Source: CAZDYI01 sp964509765 (GTDB lineage: Bacteria; Pseudomonadota; Gammaproteobacteria; Tethybacterales; Tethybacteraceae). From it: 8,980 nt of DNA. Shown here piece by piece: positions 1 through 5,972 of the stretch. Numbering within the stretch: the stretch's first letter is position 1; each line of letters opens with the position of its first letter. The stretch covers positions 1 through 8,980 of the forward strand of contig CAZDYI010000012.1 in the NCBI GenBank assembly GCA_964509765.1, written 5' to 3'. The notes under the pieces are model-generated. The model saw nothing but the letters and a program-made list of their open reading frames with translations. It searched no databases and was not told where the DNA came from. Both the position numbers and the translations under genes were made by a program.

Positions 1-1
1 T

Positions 2-751
2 TTCGAGGCCGGGATCTCCAACGGCAAGGACGCAGGGCCGGGCTGGGCGCTGGAGGTGGACCTGCACAAGGAGGACGTCGTCCCCTTTGAGGCCGGGCCC
101 GTCGCCGAGGCGGCGGAGGCGCTTGCCGCAAGCCTGGCCGATGTGCTCAGCGGCTTGGGCGCGGACAGTCTCGGCATGAGGCGGAAGGCCAACCCCCTCC
201 ATGCGAAGGTGCCGCGCTATGTGAACGAGGACGCTGCGCCTCCCGAAATGCTTTACGTGAGCGACAACCTGTCCCCTTCCGAGGCGGTCAACGAGCTCCG
301 CTGGCTCGCATGCCTGGAATGGCAGGAGGTGGCAGAGCTGTTCGGAGTGACGCGGCGCAGCGTGTACAACTGGCACTACAAGAACAAGCTGGCCAAGAAG
401 AGCCATGAATTGATCTACAAGATGCTCAAGGCGCTGCGCCACCTGTTCCGGGGCATGGGCAGCGCGACGCGGCCGCTGCTGTTCGAGGTTGTGCCGGAAT
501 TCGGCAAGACCAGGTTCGAGCTGCTCAAGGAGCGCCGCTTCGACGAGGCCGTGGCCGGCGTTGAGAACCTCGGGCTCAGGCGGATCGACGTGAAGCTGCA
601 CTGCGAGCCCCCCAAGGCTCCCGGCTTCACGAGCCGTCCCATTGTCGACCAAATCGGGATGATAGATGCGCGGTATGACTATCCGGCGGATGGTCGAGTG
701 GCGAGAACGGCGAACACCATGATACGGGAGCTTGAGGAAAAAAACCGTTGA
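2..751 (+). CDS. Helix-turn-helix DNA-binding protein, 5' end outside the window
   Basis: The frame is open from base 2, so the true start probably lies upstream. GTG at 56 is the first possible start inside the window but has no Shine-Dalgarno. The visible part is 249 residues. Counting from GTG 56, a helix-turn-helix lies at about residues 76-115: SEAVNELRWL, then WQEVAELFGVTRRSVYNW, the pattern of Xre-like repressors in which an AELFGV helix precedes the RRSVYNW recognition helix. The C-terminal half (after about residue 115) is helical and charged, with no catalytic motif I recognise. The stop overlaps the next gene by four bases (TTGA), so the two are translated together and probably act together. 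A DNA-binding regulator or antitoxin-like partner is inferred from fold and arrangement only. I do not recognise the family by name. Confidence 0.75.
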   Translation, partial: FEAGISNGKDAGPGWALEVDLHKEDVVPFEAGPVAEAAEALAASLADVLSGLGADSLGMRRKANPLHAKVPRYVNEDAAPPEMLYVSDNLSPSEAVNELRWLACLEWQEVAELFGVTRRSVYNWHYKNKLAKKSHELIYKMLKALRHLFRGMGSATRPLLFEVVPEFGKTRFELLKERRFDEAVAGVENLGLRRIDVKLHCEPPKAPGFTSRPIVDQIGMIDARYDYPADGRVARTANTMIRELEEKNR

Positions 752-1656
752 GAATCCTGACTGAGGAGCAAGCAAGCCGGATCAACCGGGCGATGAGCCA
801 CTGGCGGCAGGGCGACTTCGTCTTGGGCAGCGTTCCGGAAGCGGTCCACGTGGCGGACCTGTCCCTTCCGCACAGCCCTCCTTCGGTGACTGCTGCCGCA
901 AGATTGCTGGCGGCAGGCGGCGCGCCTGATTCGATGCCCGTTGCGGTCGAGGACCTGCAGACACAAGGCCACGTCCTGCTGAGCCACACCTGCAACGTCG
1001 TGAGGGACTGCAACACGCGGCCGCACGTCGTGATGGCGCCTTTGGTTCCGCCGCCGGGCGGCAACATGGACGACGTCAGGCTGATGAGAAGGCCGAGGTT
1101 CATCTATATCCCGGGTGCGGAGCGCCTCGGACTGGCGGCGGACCTGGACCGCGCGACGACTGTCGAAAAGGCGGTGTTGGCGTCGCTGAGGCGCGAGCCG
1201 GGATGGGAGACCGACGGGGAGATCATTGCCTTTGCCGAGGCGCTGATCCTCAATTGCGCGCGGTTCGCCTTTCCCGACGACTTCGAGCTTGCCTGCAGGA
1301 AGTTGAAGGGCCGCATCTTCAGGAAGCACCACAAGCCGACCGCGGAAGGGAAGTTTCTGCAGGAGCTGGAGGAAATCAGGGTCAGGGCGCTTCCGTCGTG
1401 GGATCATGAAAAAGTGGGGCTTCACTGGTATCACGTTGTCAGCGACACCGTTGCGGTGAACCCAACCCTGGAAGGGCATCTTGAGAGCTTGATGGACCGG
1501 TTCGACCAGTCCGGCCGGTTCAAGAACCTGACGGCAAACCTGCACACGCTTGATGACATCTCGGCAAGGGAATACCGAATGAGCCGCAAGCTTGAGTACG
1601 ACAGCCTGACGTTGTCCTGGGGGGAAAGGCGAGAGGCCGACAGCGCAGACGCTTGA
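748..1656 (+). CDS. Uncharacterised 302-residue protein coupled to the HTH gene
   Basis: The start is TTG at 748, overlapping the upstream TGA stop, with GAGG at 734-737 ten bases before it. No ATG or GTG gives a better N-terminus. The protein is soluble, without signal peptide or membrane segments. Conspicuous features are a strand-like VLLSHTCNVVR at residues 76-86 (Cys82, followed by Cys88), RFIYIP at 117-122, RFAFPDDFEL at 172-181, a basic helix RKLKGRIFRKHHK at 184-196, and EIRVRALPSW at 209-218. The S-x-T-C-(N/D)-x-V pattern reminds me of uncharacterised proteins often seen in accessory regions, but I cannot name the family. Pairing with an HTH gene and lack of housekeeping homology suggest a mobile or defence-type cassette; that is inference. 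An effector, a nucleic-acid-processing enzyme or a structural partner are all possible. Confidence 0.75.
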   Translation: MRILTEEQASRINRAMSHWRQGDFVLGSVPEAVHVADLSLPHSPPSVTAAARLLAAGGAPDSMPVAVEDLQTQGHVLLSHTCNVVRDCNTRPHVVMAPLVPPPGGNMDDVRLMRRPRFIYIPGAERLGLAADLDRATTVEKAVLASLRREPGWETDGEIIAFAEALILNCARFAFPDDFELACRKLKGRIFRKHHKPTAEGKFLQELEEIRVRALPSWDHEKVGLHWYHVVSDTVAVNPTLEGHLESLMDRFDQSGRFKNLTANLHTLDDISAREYRMSRKLEYDSLTLSWGERREADSADA

Positions 1657-1938
1657 TGACCTTCGGACGGCTTGGGCGCGACCTCTGCCGCCGCGCGCCC
1701 GGACTGATGCGCTCCCCCGGCAGCGCGAACAGGCGCTCGCGCTTGTTGCGGCACACATGCCGCAGGCCGACAGGATCGCAGAAACGCCGTCGCGCGACTT
1801 CGGGCTCGGCCTGAGCTTGCCGATCCCCATCGAATCCGCCCCCATTTGACTGATTTCTACAAATCCCGTCGATGCGCGCTCCCGAATGTTCGGCCTCTGA
1901 TGGGTGTATCTGCCATGAACACTCACCCTGACGCCTGC
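1657..1938 (+). other. Gene-free stretch between the HTH cassette and the ilvC promoter
   Basis: No convincing gene is present. A 52-codon frame starts at ATG 1656, overlapping the preceding stop, and runs to 1814. It is almost all Arg, Ser, Gly and Pro, as expected from a GC-rich shadow frame. A 25-codon frame starts at ATG 1916 and begins MNTHPDACLTP, faintly like the start of IS481-family transposases (MNTHK-ARLT), but nothing else of a transposase follows. Base composition becomes less GC-rich after about 1845. The stretch may be a degraded junction between an inserted cassette and the ilvC operon. Confidence 0.4.
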
Positions 1939-1965
1939 TTGACGCCCATCGACCAGCTGCATAAT
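1939..1965 (+). promoter_or_regulatory. Candidate sigma-70 promoter for the ilvC operon
   Basis: A -35 box TTGACG (1939-1944, five of six consensus bases) and a -10 box CATAAT (1960-1965, five of six) are separated by 15 bases, shorter than the optimum of 17. Transcription would begin near 1972, giving an untranslated leader of roughly 140 bases before the ilvC ATG. It is the best promoter-like pair I could find in the gap before ilvC. Confidence 0.45.
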
Positions 1966-1983
1966 ACTGAAGCAATTCCCGAC

Positions 1984-2049
1984 CTCTGCTGACCCTTCAG
2001 GGTTGTCGTTCACAGTCGAACCAAGGTCCTGAAACTCAATTCAGCAGAG
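1984..2049 (+). repeat. Nested inverted repeats in the ilvC leader
   Basis: CTCTGCTGA (1984-1992) and TCAGCAGAG (2041-2049) are a perfect nine-base inverted repeat. Inside it TTCAGG (1996-2001) can pair with CCTGAA (2028-2033). An alternative small hairpin, ACCC/GGGT (1992-1995 with 2000-2003), would compete with both stems. If transcription begins near 1972 this whole element lies in the leader RNA. It could be a regulatory fold or an operator; no T-run follows, so it is not a simple terminator. Confidence 0.5.
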
Positions 2050-2069
2050 AAGTAGAATCCTTACCCCTT

Positions 2070-2088
2070 GGGGCGGCCAGTCCGCCCC
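2070..2088 (+). promoter_or_regulatory. GC-rich hairpin just before the ilvC ribosome-binding site
   Basis: GGGGCGG (2070-2076) and CCGCCCC (2082-2088) form a perfect seven-base stem with a five-base loop. It ends 13 bases before the GGAG ribosome-binding site (2102-2105) and 24 bases before the ilvC ATG. No T-run follows directly. Its position suits an RNA element that affects translation or transcript stability; CCCC at 2064-2067 could compete for the left arm. Confidence 0.5.
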
Positions 2089-2112
2089 GCTGCCCGTCAT
2101 CGGAGTGTTTTC

Positions 2113-3126
2113 ATGAAGGTTTTCTACGACAAGGACGCCAACCTCAAGCTGCTCAAGCGGCTGAAGGTCGCCGTCATCGGCTACGGCTCGCAGGGCCACG
2201 CCCACGCCAACAACCTGCACGAGTCCGGCATGGACGTCACCGTGGGCCTGCGCAGGGACGGCGCGTCCTGGAAGAAGGCCAAGAAGGCGGGGCTGGCGGT
2301 AAAGGAGATCTCCGCGGCGGCCAAGGGCGCCGACGTCGTGATGATGCTCATGCCCGACGAGCTCCAGGCCGACATCTACGAGGGCCACGTCAGGGACAGC
2401 CTCAAGAAGGGCGCGGCGCTCGCCTTTGCCCACGGCTTCAACATCCACTACCACCAGATCGAGCCGCGCGCGGACGTCGACGTGATCATGGTCGCGCCCA
2501 AGGGCCCGGGGCACCTGGTGCGCTCGACGTACGTAGACGGCGGCGGGGTCCCGTGCCTGATCGCGGTCCACCAGGGCAAGGCGCGCGCGCGCGACGTCGC
2601 GCTCGCGTACGCCTCGGCGATCGGCGGCGGCAGGGCCGGGATCATCGAGACGACCTTCCGCGACGAGACCGAGACCGACCTGTTCGGCGAGCAGGTCGTC
2701 CTGTGCGGCGGGCTCGTCGAGCTCGCCAAGGCCGGCTTCGAGACCCTGGTCGACGCCGGCTACGCCCCCGAGATGGCCTACTTCGAGTGCCTCCACGAGC
2801 TCAAGCTGATCGTGGACCTGATGTACGAGGGCGGCGTCGCCGACATGTTCTACTCGATCTCGAACACCGCCGAGTACGGCGCCGTGAGCCGCGGGCCCGT
2901 CGTGATCGACGAGGCGGCGCGCAAGAGGATGCGGGCGATCCTCGAGCAGGTCCGCAGCGGCGAGTTCGCCAAGGAGTTCGTCCTCGAGAGCAAGGCCAAC
3001 GCGCCGATGCTCAAGCGCTCGCGAACCCGCCTGCGCGGCCACGAGCTCGAGCGCACCGGCGCGAAGCTGCGCTCGATGATGCCCTGGATCGCAAAGAAGA
3101 AGCTGGTCGACCGGGGAAGGAACTGA
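2113..3126 (+). CDS. ilvC: Ketol-acid reductoisomerase (NADP+), class I
   Basis: IlvC (EC 1.1.1.86) isomerises and reduces 2-acetolactate and 2-aceto-2-hydroxybutyrate in valine, isoleucine and leucine synthesis. The 337 residues match the usual length of the short class I enzyme. The Rossmann motif GYGSQG is at 23-28 and the NADPH-recognition loop GLRRDGASW at 45-53. AFAHGF carries His107. The Mg2+ ligands are Asp189 and Glu193 (TDLFGE), Glu225 and Glu229 (ECLHE). The C-terminus MMPWIAKKKLVD is typical of proteobacterial enzymes. I chose ATG 2113 because the protein then begins MKVFYDKDA, as in betaproteobacterial IlvC, and GGAG lies seven bases upstream. An in-frame start further upstream would add a non-conserved tail. 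It is the first gene of a four-gene overlapping operon; ilvB/ilvN, often its upstream neighbours, are not seen here. Confidence 0.97.
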   Translation: MKVFYDKDANLKLLKRLKVAVIGYGSQGHAHANNLHESGMDVTVGLRRDGASWKKAKKAGLAVKEISAAAKGADVVMMLMPDELQADIYEGHVRDSLKKGAALAFAHGFNIHYHQIEPRADVDVIMVAPKGPGHLVRSTYVDGGGVPCLIAVHQGKARARDVALAYASAIGGGRAGIIETTFRDETETDLFGEQVVLCGGLVELAKAGFETLVDAGYAPEMAYFECLHELKLIVDLMYEGGVADMFYSISNTAEYGAVSRGPVVIDEAARKRMRAILEQVRSGEFAKEFVLESKANAPMLKRSRTRLRGHELERTGAKLRSMMPWIAKKKLVDRGRN

Positions 3127-3713
3127 CCGAGGGCTACCGCGACCACTACGCGGAGCGGGCCGGCGAGTTCGCGGCCGAGTACGAGTCGATCGACCCCGCC
3201 GCGCTCAACGGCTGGCTGACAAGTCTGTTGCCAGAGGGTACGCTGGAGGTGATCGACGTCGGAGCGGGGGCCGGCCGCGACGCGGCCTGGCTCGCGTCCA
3301 TGGGGCATTCAGTCCTGGCCGTCGAGCCCTCGCCGGCGATGAGGGAGGAGGGAGCCAAGCGCCATCCGGAGCTGGAGTGGCTCGACGACCGCCTGCCTGC
3401 GCTCGGGAGGGCGGCGGCCCTCGGCAGGCAGTTCGGACTCGTGCACCTGTCGGCGGTCTGGATGCACGTTGAGCCGCAGGACCGGCAGGAGGCGTTCTCC
3501 TCGGTTGCCGGCCTGGCCTGCCCCGGCGGCCTGGTTTCTTTTCTCGTGCGGGTTCCGCACCTGCCCGAACGCGGCATGCACCCGACCGACCCCGAGGAGA
3601 TCCCGAGCCTTGCCGCCGAGAGCGGCATGGAGGTCGTCAGCCGCGAGGACGGGGGAAGGGACCACTTCGGCAGGGAGGAGGTGAGCTGGAGCCGCCTCAT
3701 GCTGCGCAAATGA
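3123..3713 (+). CDS. Class I SAM-dependent methyltransferase, probable CTG start
   Basis: This is a Rossmann-fold methyltransferase of about 196 residues. Motif I is VIDVGAGAGRD at residues 43-53, with the acidic ribose-binding residue at the end of strand 2 (AVEPS, Glu68). The strand-4 segment FGLVHLSAVWMHV (104-116) and CPGGLVSFLVR (133-143) follow, then a conserved-looking RGMHP (150-154) and VSW (187-189). The substrate is unknown. Residues from GYRDHYAERAGEFAAEY onward look like real methyltransferase N-terminus, so the starts at TTG 3228 or GTG 3249 would remove needed sequence. No ATG, GTG or TTG lies between there and the ilvC frame. CTG at 3123 gives a four-base CTGA overlap with the ilvC stop, with AAGGA just before it, though very close. 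Its own stop overlaps the psd start as ATGA. A methyltransferase is not a usual member of the ilvC-psd-pssA operon. Confidence 0.8.
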   Translation: MTEGYRDHYAERAGEFAAEYESIDPAALNGWLTSLLPEGTLEVIDVGAGAGRDAAWLASMGHSVLAVEPSPAMREEGAKRHPELEWLDDRLPALGRAAALGRQFGLVHLSAVWMHVEPQDRQEAFSSVAGLACPGGLVSFLVRVPHLPERGMHPTDPEEIPSLAAESGMEVVSREDGGRDHFGREEVSWSRLMLRK

Positions 3714-4366
3714 CCGACTCCCACCCGGTCATCGCCCGCGAGGGCTGGAAGCACGTCCTGGTCGCGCTCGTCCTCGCAGTCGGCGCAACGGCGGTCTCGC
3801 CGTGGCTGGGCCTGCCGTTCTGGGTCCTGTTCCTGTTCGTTGCGCAGTTCTTCCGCGACCCGCACCGCAAGGTTCCCGTCGGCGAGGGCCAGGTCGTCTC
3901 GCCCGCAGACGGCAGGGTGATACAGGTCTCGCCCGCTATCGACCCGCTGCTCGAGCGCCCCGCGGTGCGGATCAGCGTGTTCATGAACGTCTTCAACGTC
4001 CACTCGAACCGGGCGCCGGAGAGCGGCGAGGTCATAAAGCGCGACTACCGCGAGGGCGCGTTCGTAAACGCGGCCCTCGACAAGGCGAGCGACACCAACG
4101 AGGCAAACGCTCTGACGATGAGGACGGACCTCGGCGACATCACCTTCGTCCAGATCGCCGGGCTCGTCGCCCGGCGGATCATCTGCGACGTGAAGGTCGG
4201 CGACCGGCTCGAGCGCGGGCAGCGCTACGGCTTCATCAGGTTCGGCTCGCGGGTCGACGTCTACCTCGACGAGGGCGCCGAGGTGCGGGTGTCGCCCGGC
4301 GACAAGGTAACGGGCGGCGTGGACGTCATCGCGGTGCTGCCGGAAGGCGGCGGCAAGGATGGCTGA
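3710..4366 (+). CDS. psd: Phosphatidylserine decarboxylase proenzyme, short type
   Basis: Psd (EC 4.1.1.65) converts phosphatidylserine to phosphatidylethanolamine at the inner membrane. The 218-residue protein is the short form typical of Betaproteobacteria. A hydrophobic anchor occupies about residues 15-47 (two closely spaced segments). SPADG is at 64-68 and MNVFNVHSNRAP at 92-103, with the conserved His98. The self-cleavage site is FGSRVDVYL, between Gly179 and Ser180; Ser180 becomes the pyruvoyl cofactor of the small subunit. The start overlaps the methyltransferase stop (ATGA), and the 3' end overlaps pssA by eight bases. PssA, encoded next, makes its substrate, so the pair forms the complete PE branch from CDP-diacylglycerol and serine. 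Confidence 0.95.
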   Translation: MTDSHPVIAREGWKHVLVALVLAVGATAVSPWLGLPFWVLFLFVAQFFRDPHRKVPVGEGQVVSPADGRVIQVSPAIDPLLERPAVRISVFMNVFNVHSNRAPESGEVIKRDYREGAFVNAALDKASDTNEANALTMRTDLGDITFVQIAGLVARRIICDVKVGDRLERGQRYGFIRFGSRVDVYLDEGAEVRVSPGDKVTGGVDVIAVLPEGGGKDG

Positions 4367-5192
4367 GGCCAAGGAGACCAAGGGGCAGGCCGTCGAGCGC
4401 AGGCGGGCGGTCTTCATGATCCCGAACCTGTTCACCGCGCTCGCGCTGCTCGCGGGCTTCTACGCGGTGGCAAAGGCGATCGAGGGCGAGTACGCCGTCG
4501 CCGGCTGGGCGATCTTCGTCGCCGCGGTGATGGACATGCTCGACGGCCGCGTCGCGCGGCTGATCAACGCCCAGAGCGACTTCGGCGCCCAGTTCGACTC
4601 GCTTTCGGACGTGATCTGCTTCGGGCTCGCGCCTGCGGTGCTCGCCCACCAGTGGGGGCTCGCCGAGCTCGGCCGCTTCGGCTTCGCGGTGGGGTTCTTC
4701 TTCACCGCCGCGGCGGCGGTGCGCCTCGCGCGCTTCAACGTCACCCACAGCGGCAGGGACCCGCGGTTCTTCGCCGGCCTGCCGTCGCCGATGGCGGGGG
4801 TGACCGTCGCCTCGGCGGTGCTGGTCGCCGGCGACGGGCCGGCGCTCGGTACGGTCATGGTCGTGACTCTGCTGATGTGCTTCATCGCGGCGACCATGGT
4901 CAGCGAGTTCCGCTACTACGCATTCAAGGACGTGGACCTGCGCGCGCGGGTCAACTCGCCGCAGAAGCTCCTGCTCGCGCTCGGGCTGATCTCGTTCGTC
5001 GCGCTCGTGATGCTCGAGTTCCGCGCGGCGGGGGTGCTGCTGGTGTGCCTGCTGTACCTGGCGTCGGGCTTCGCGCTGTCGTGGCGTCACTACTGGCGCA
5101 AGGCCAGGGACGACCACTGGCCCAGGGCGCTCAAGTACTGGGAAGGAGTGAAGAAGAGGCTCGACGAGCGCAGGAAGGACGGCGGCGCCTAG
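4359..5192 (+). CDS. pssA: CDP-diacylglycerol--serine O-phosphatidyltransferase
   Basis: PssA (EC 2.7.8.8) joins CDP-diacylglycerol and L-serine to give phosphatidylserine, the substrate of Psd. The CDP-alcohol phosphotransferase signature is complete: D59-x2-D62-G63-x2-A66-R67-x8-G76-x3-D80-x3-D84. The 277-residue protein is a multi-spanning membrane enzyme, with hydrophobic segments at about 22-40, 46-62, 87-115, 140-170, 205-222 and 226-245, and a basic C-terminal tail. The N-terminus MIPNLFTALALLAGF (20-34) is typical of the membrane-embedded proteobacterial and Bacillus type, unlike the soluble E. coli enzyme. The start ATG lies inside the last codons of psd. The gene ends against a convergent gene, and the two stop codons share CTAG; no terminator hairpin is visible between them. 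Confidence 0.95.
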   Translation: MAEAKETKGQAVERRRAVFMIPNLFTALALLAGFYAVAKAIEGEYAVAGWAIFVAAVMDMLDGRVARLINAQSDFGAQFDSLSDVICFGLAPAVLAHQWGLAELGRFGFAVGFFFTAAAAVRLARFNVTHSGRDPRFFAGLPSPMAGVTVASAVLVAGDGPALGTVMVVTLLMCFIAATMVSEFRYYAFKDVDLRARVNSPQKLLLALGLISFVALVMLEFRAAGVLLVCLLYLASGFALSWRHYWRKARDDHWPRALKYWEGVKKRLDERRKDGGA

Positions 5193-5836
5193 GGCCGGCG
5201 CGCGCGCATCGCCTCGCCCGCAAAGGGGAAGAAGGCGAGCATCAGGACGAAGGTGTTCCACTCGGCGACGTTCTCGCCGCGGTCGAAGTCGCCGAGCAGC
5301 CAGCCGCTGAGCGGGGCGATCGAGATGCAGACCGGGACCAGGCAGTAGGTGTAGGCGAGCAGGGCCCTGCCTGCCCGCGAGGAGGGGCTTGCTGCGCGGA
5401 CCTGCCGGGCGATGACGACCTGGCCTGCGATGGTGCAGGCGAGGAAGAAGTAGACCGCGGCCCGGCGGGTGAGGTGCTGGCCGGTCTCGCCGAGGACGAA
5501 GGCGTACAGCAGGAAGTTGAGCACCGCGACGATCCCCAGGGCGGCGGCTGCGGCGCCCGCCCTGCCGAAGCGCCTGCCCGCCGCGACCCACCACCAGGCG
5601 CCCATCAGGGCCAGGGCGACCGCCATGGTGCGGAACAGGGCGCGCGCGTAGGGCTGGCGGCTCGCCTTGGAGATCGAGACCTCGCCGTCGAGGTAGGGGA
5701 ACGTGGGCTCGATGGCCCCCGTGCCTATCGAGATCAGCAGGCAGGCATTGACCCCGATCACCGCCGTGGCGGGCATGATCCAGGACACGGCGCGCCCGGC
5801 CGGCGAGAGGGGTTGAAAACCGCTTTTCGTGGACAT
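5189..5836 (-). CDS. Six-helix membrane protein, possibly Frag1/DRAM/Sfk1-like
   Basis: The protein has 215 residues from ATG 5836. TTG 5863 would add nine residues; neither start has a clear Shine-Dalgarno. Hydrophobic segments lie at about 18-38, 67-87, 95-115, 125-145, 157-180 and 191-208. The first loop, with FPYLDGEVSISKASRQPYA (46-64), and the late EWNTFVLML before the last helix recall the Frag1/DRAM/Sfk1 family (related to Cwh43), whose first loop has a similar 'Y-I-S-E-x-G' pattern followed by a small residue and Pro. That resemblance is weak and from memory. No enzyme motif or substrate-binding residues stand out. It converges on the phospholipid operon and diverges from rpoH, so context gives no firm role. 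Confidence 0.8.
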   Translation of the reverse strand: MSTKSGFQPLSPAGRAVSWIMPATAVIGVNACLLISIGTGAIEPTFPYLDGEVSISKASRQPYARALFRTMAVALALMGAWWWVAAGRRFGRAGAAAAALGIVAVLNFLLYAFVLGETGQHLTRRAAVYFFLACTIAGQVVIARQVRAASPSSRAGRALLAYTYCLVPVCISIAPLSGWLLGDFDRGENVAEWNTFVLMLAFFPFAGEAMRARRP

Positions 5837-5927
5837 ACATACAGGATGCTGAGGGTTGCGCAAGAGCGGAATCGAAGCGAGAGAGTCAGGCCGTGCCGGG
5901 GTTACGGCTTGGATTTTCCCCCAAATG

Positions 5928-5936
5928 TGGTAAAAT
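5928..5936 (+). promoter_or_regulatory. Extended -10 promoter for rpoH
   Basis: TGGTAAAAT is an extended -10 element: TG one base before TAAAAT, which matches five of six consensus bases. A poor -35-like TTGGAT lies at 5909-5914 with a 16-base spacer. Transcription would begin near 5943, leaving a leader of about 27 bases before the proposed start codon. So short a leader leaves no room upstream for an extensive E. coli-type thermometer, although pairing with the early coding region cannot be excluded. Confidence 0.5.
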
Positions 5937-5954
5937 ACAGGGGATCAGAACACA

Positions 5955-5972
5955 AAGGAGAAAGAAACCATA
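5955..5972 (+). promoter_or_regulatory. Shine-Dalgarno AAGGAG and ATA start codon of rpoH
   Basis: AAGGAG (5955-5960) is a perfect Shine-Dalgarno. Nine bases after it comes ATA (5970-5972), in frame with RpoH. After the in-frame TAA at 5931 the frame contains no ATG, GTG or TTG until ATG 6036, which has no Shine-Dalgarno. This spacing, together with conserved RpoH residues encoded before ATG 6036, decides the start. Confidence 0.6.

Noticed and set aside
1656..1814. 52-codon gene from an ATG overlapping the stop of the second cassette gene
   Set aside because: The TGATG overlap is attractive, but the product is almost all Arg, Ser, Gly and Pro, with no clear ribosome-binding site.
679..2013. 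Long minus-strand open frame (444 codons) over the HTH cassette and the gap
   Set aside because: It is antisense to two genes with coherent protein sequence, and its translation is Arg/Ser/Val-rich with no motif. GC-rich coding DNA commonly leaves such frames open.
2070..2100. Terminator or attenuator at the GC hairpin before ilvC
   Set aside because: The stem is strong, but no T-run follows it; the next bases are GC-rich.
2553..3122. N-terminal extension of the methyltransferase inside ilvC from ATG 2553
   Set aside because: The 190 extra residues are Arg/Asp-rich shadow of ilvC with no homology. Methyltransferase-like sequence starts only after the ilvC stop.
4326..5840. Minus-strand 504-codon frame opposite pssA and the membrane gene
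   Set aside because: The translation is low-complexity Arg/Glu/His/Pro sequence, and it overlaps two clear genes in shadow frames.
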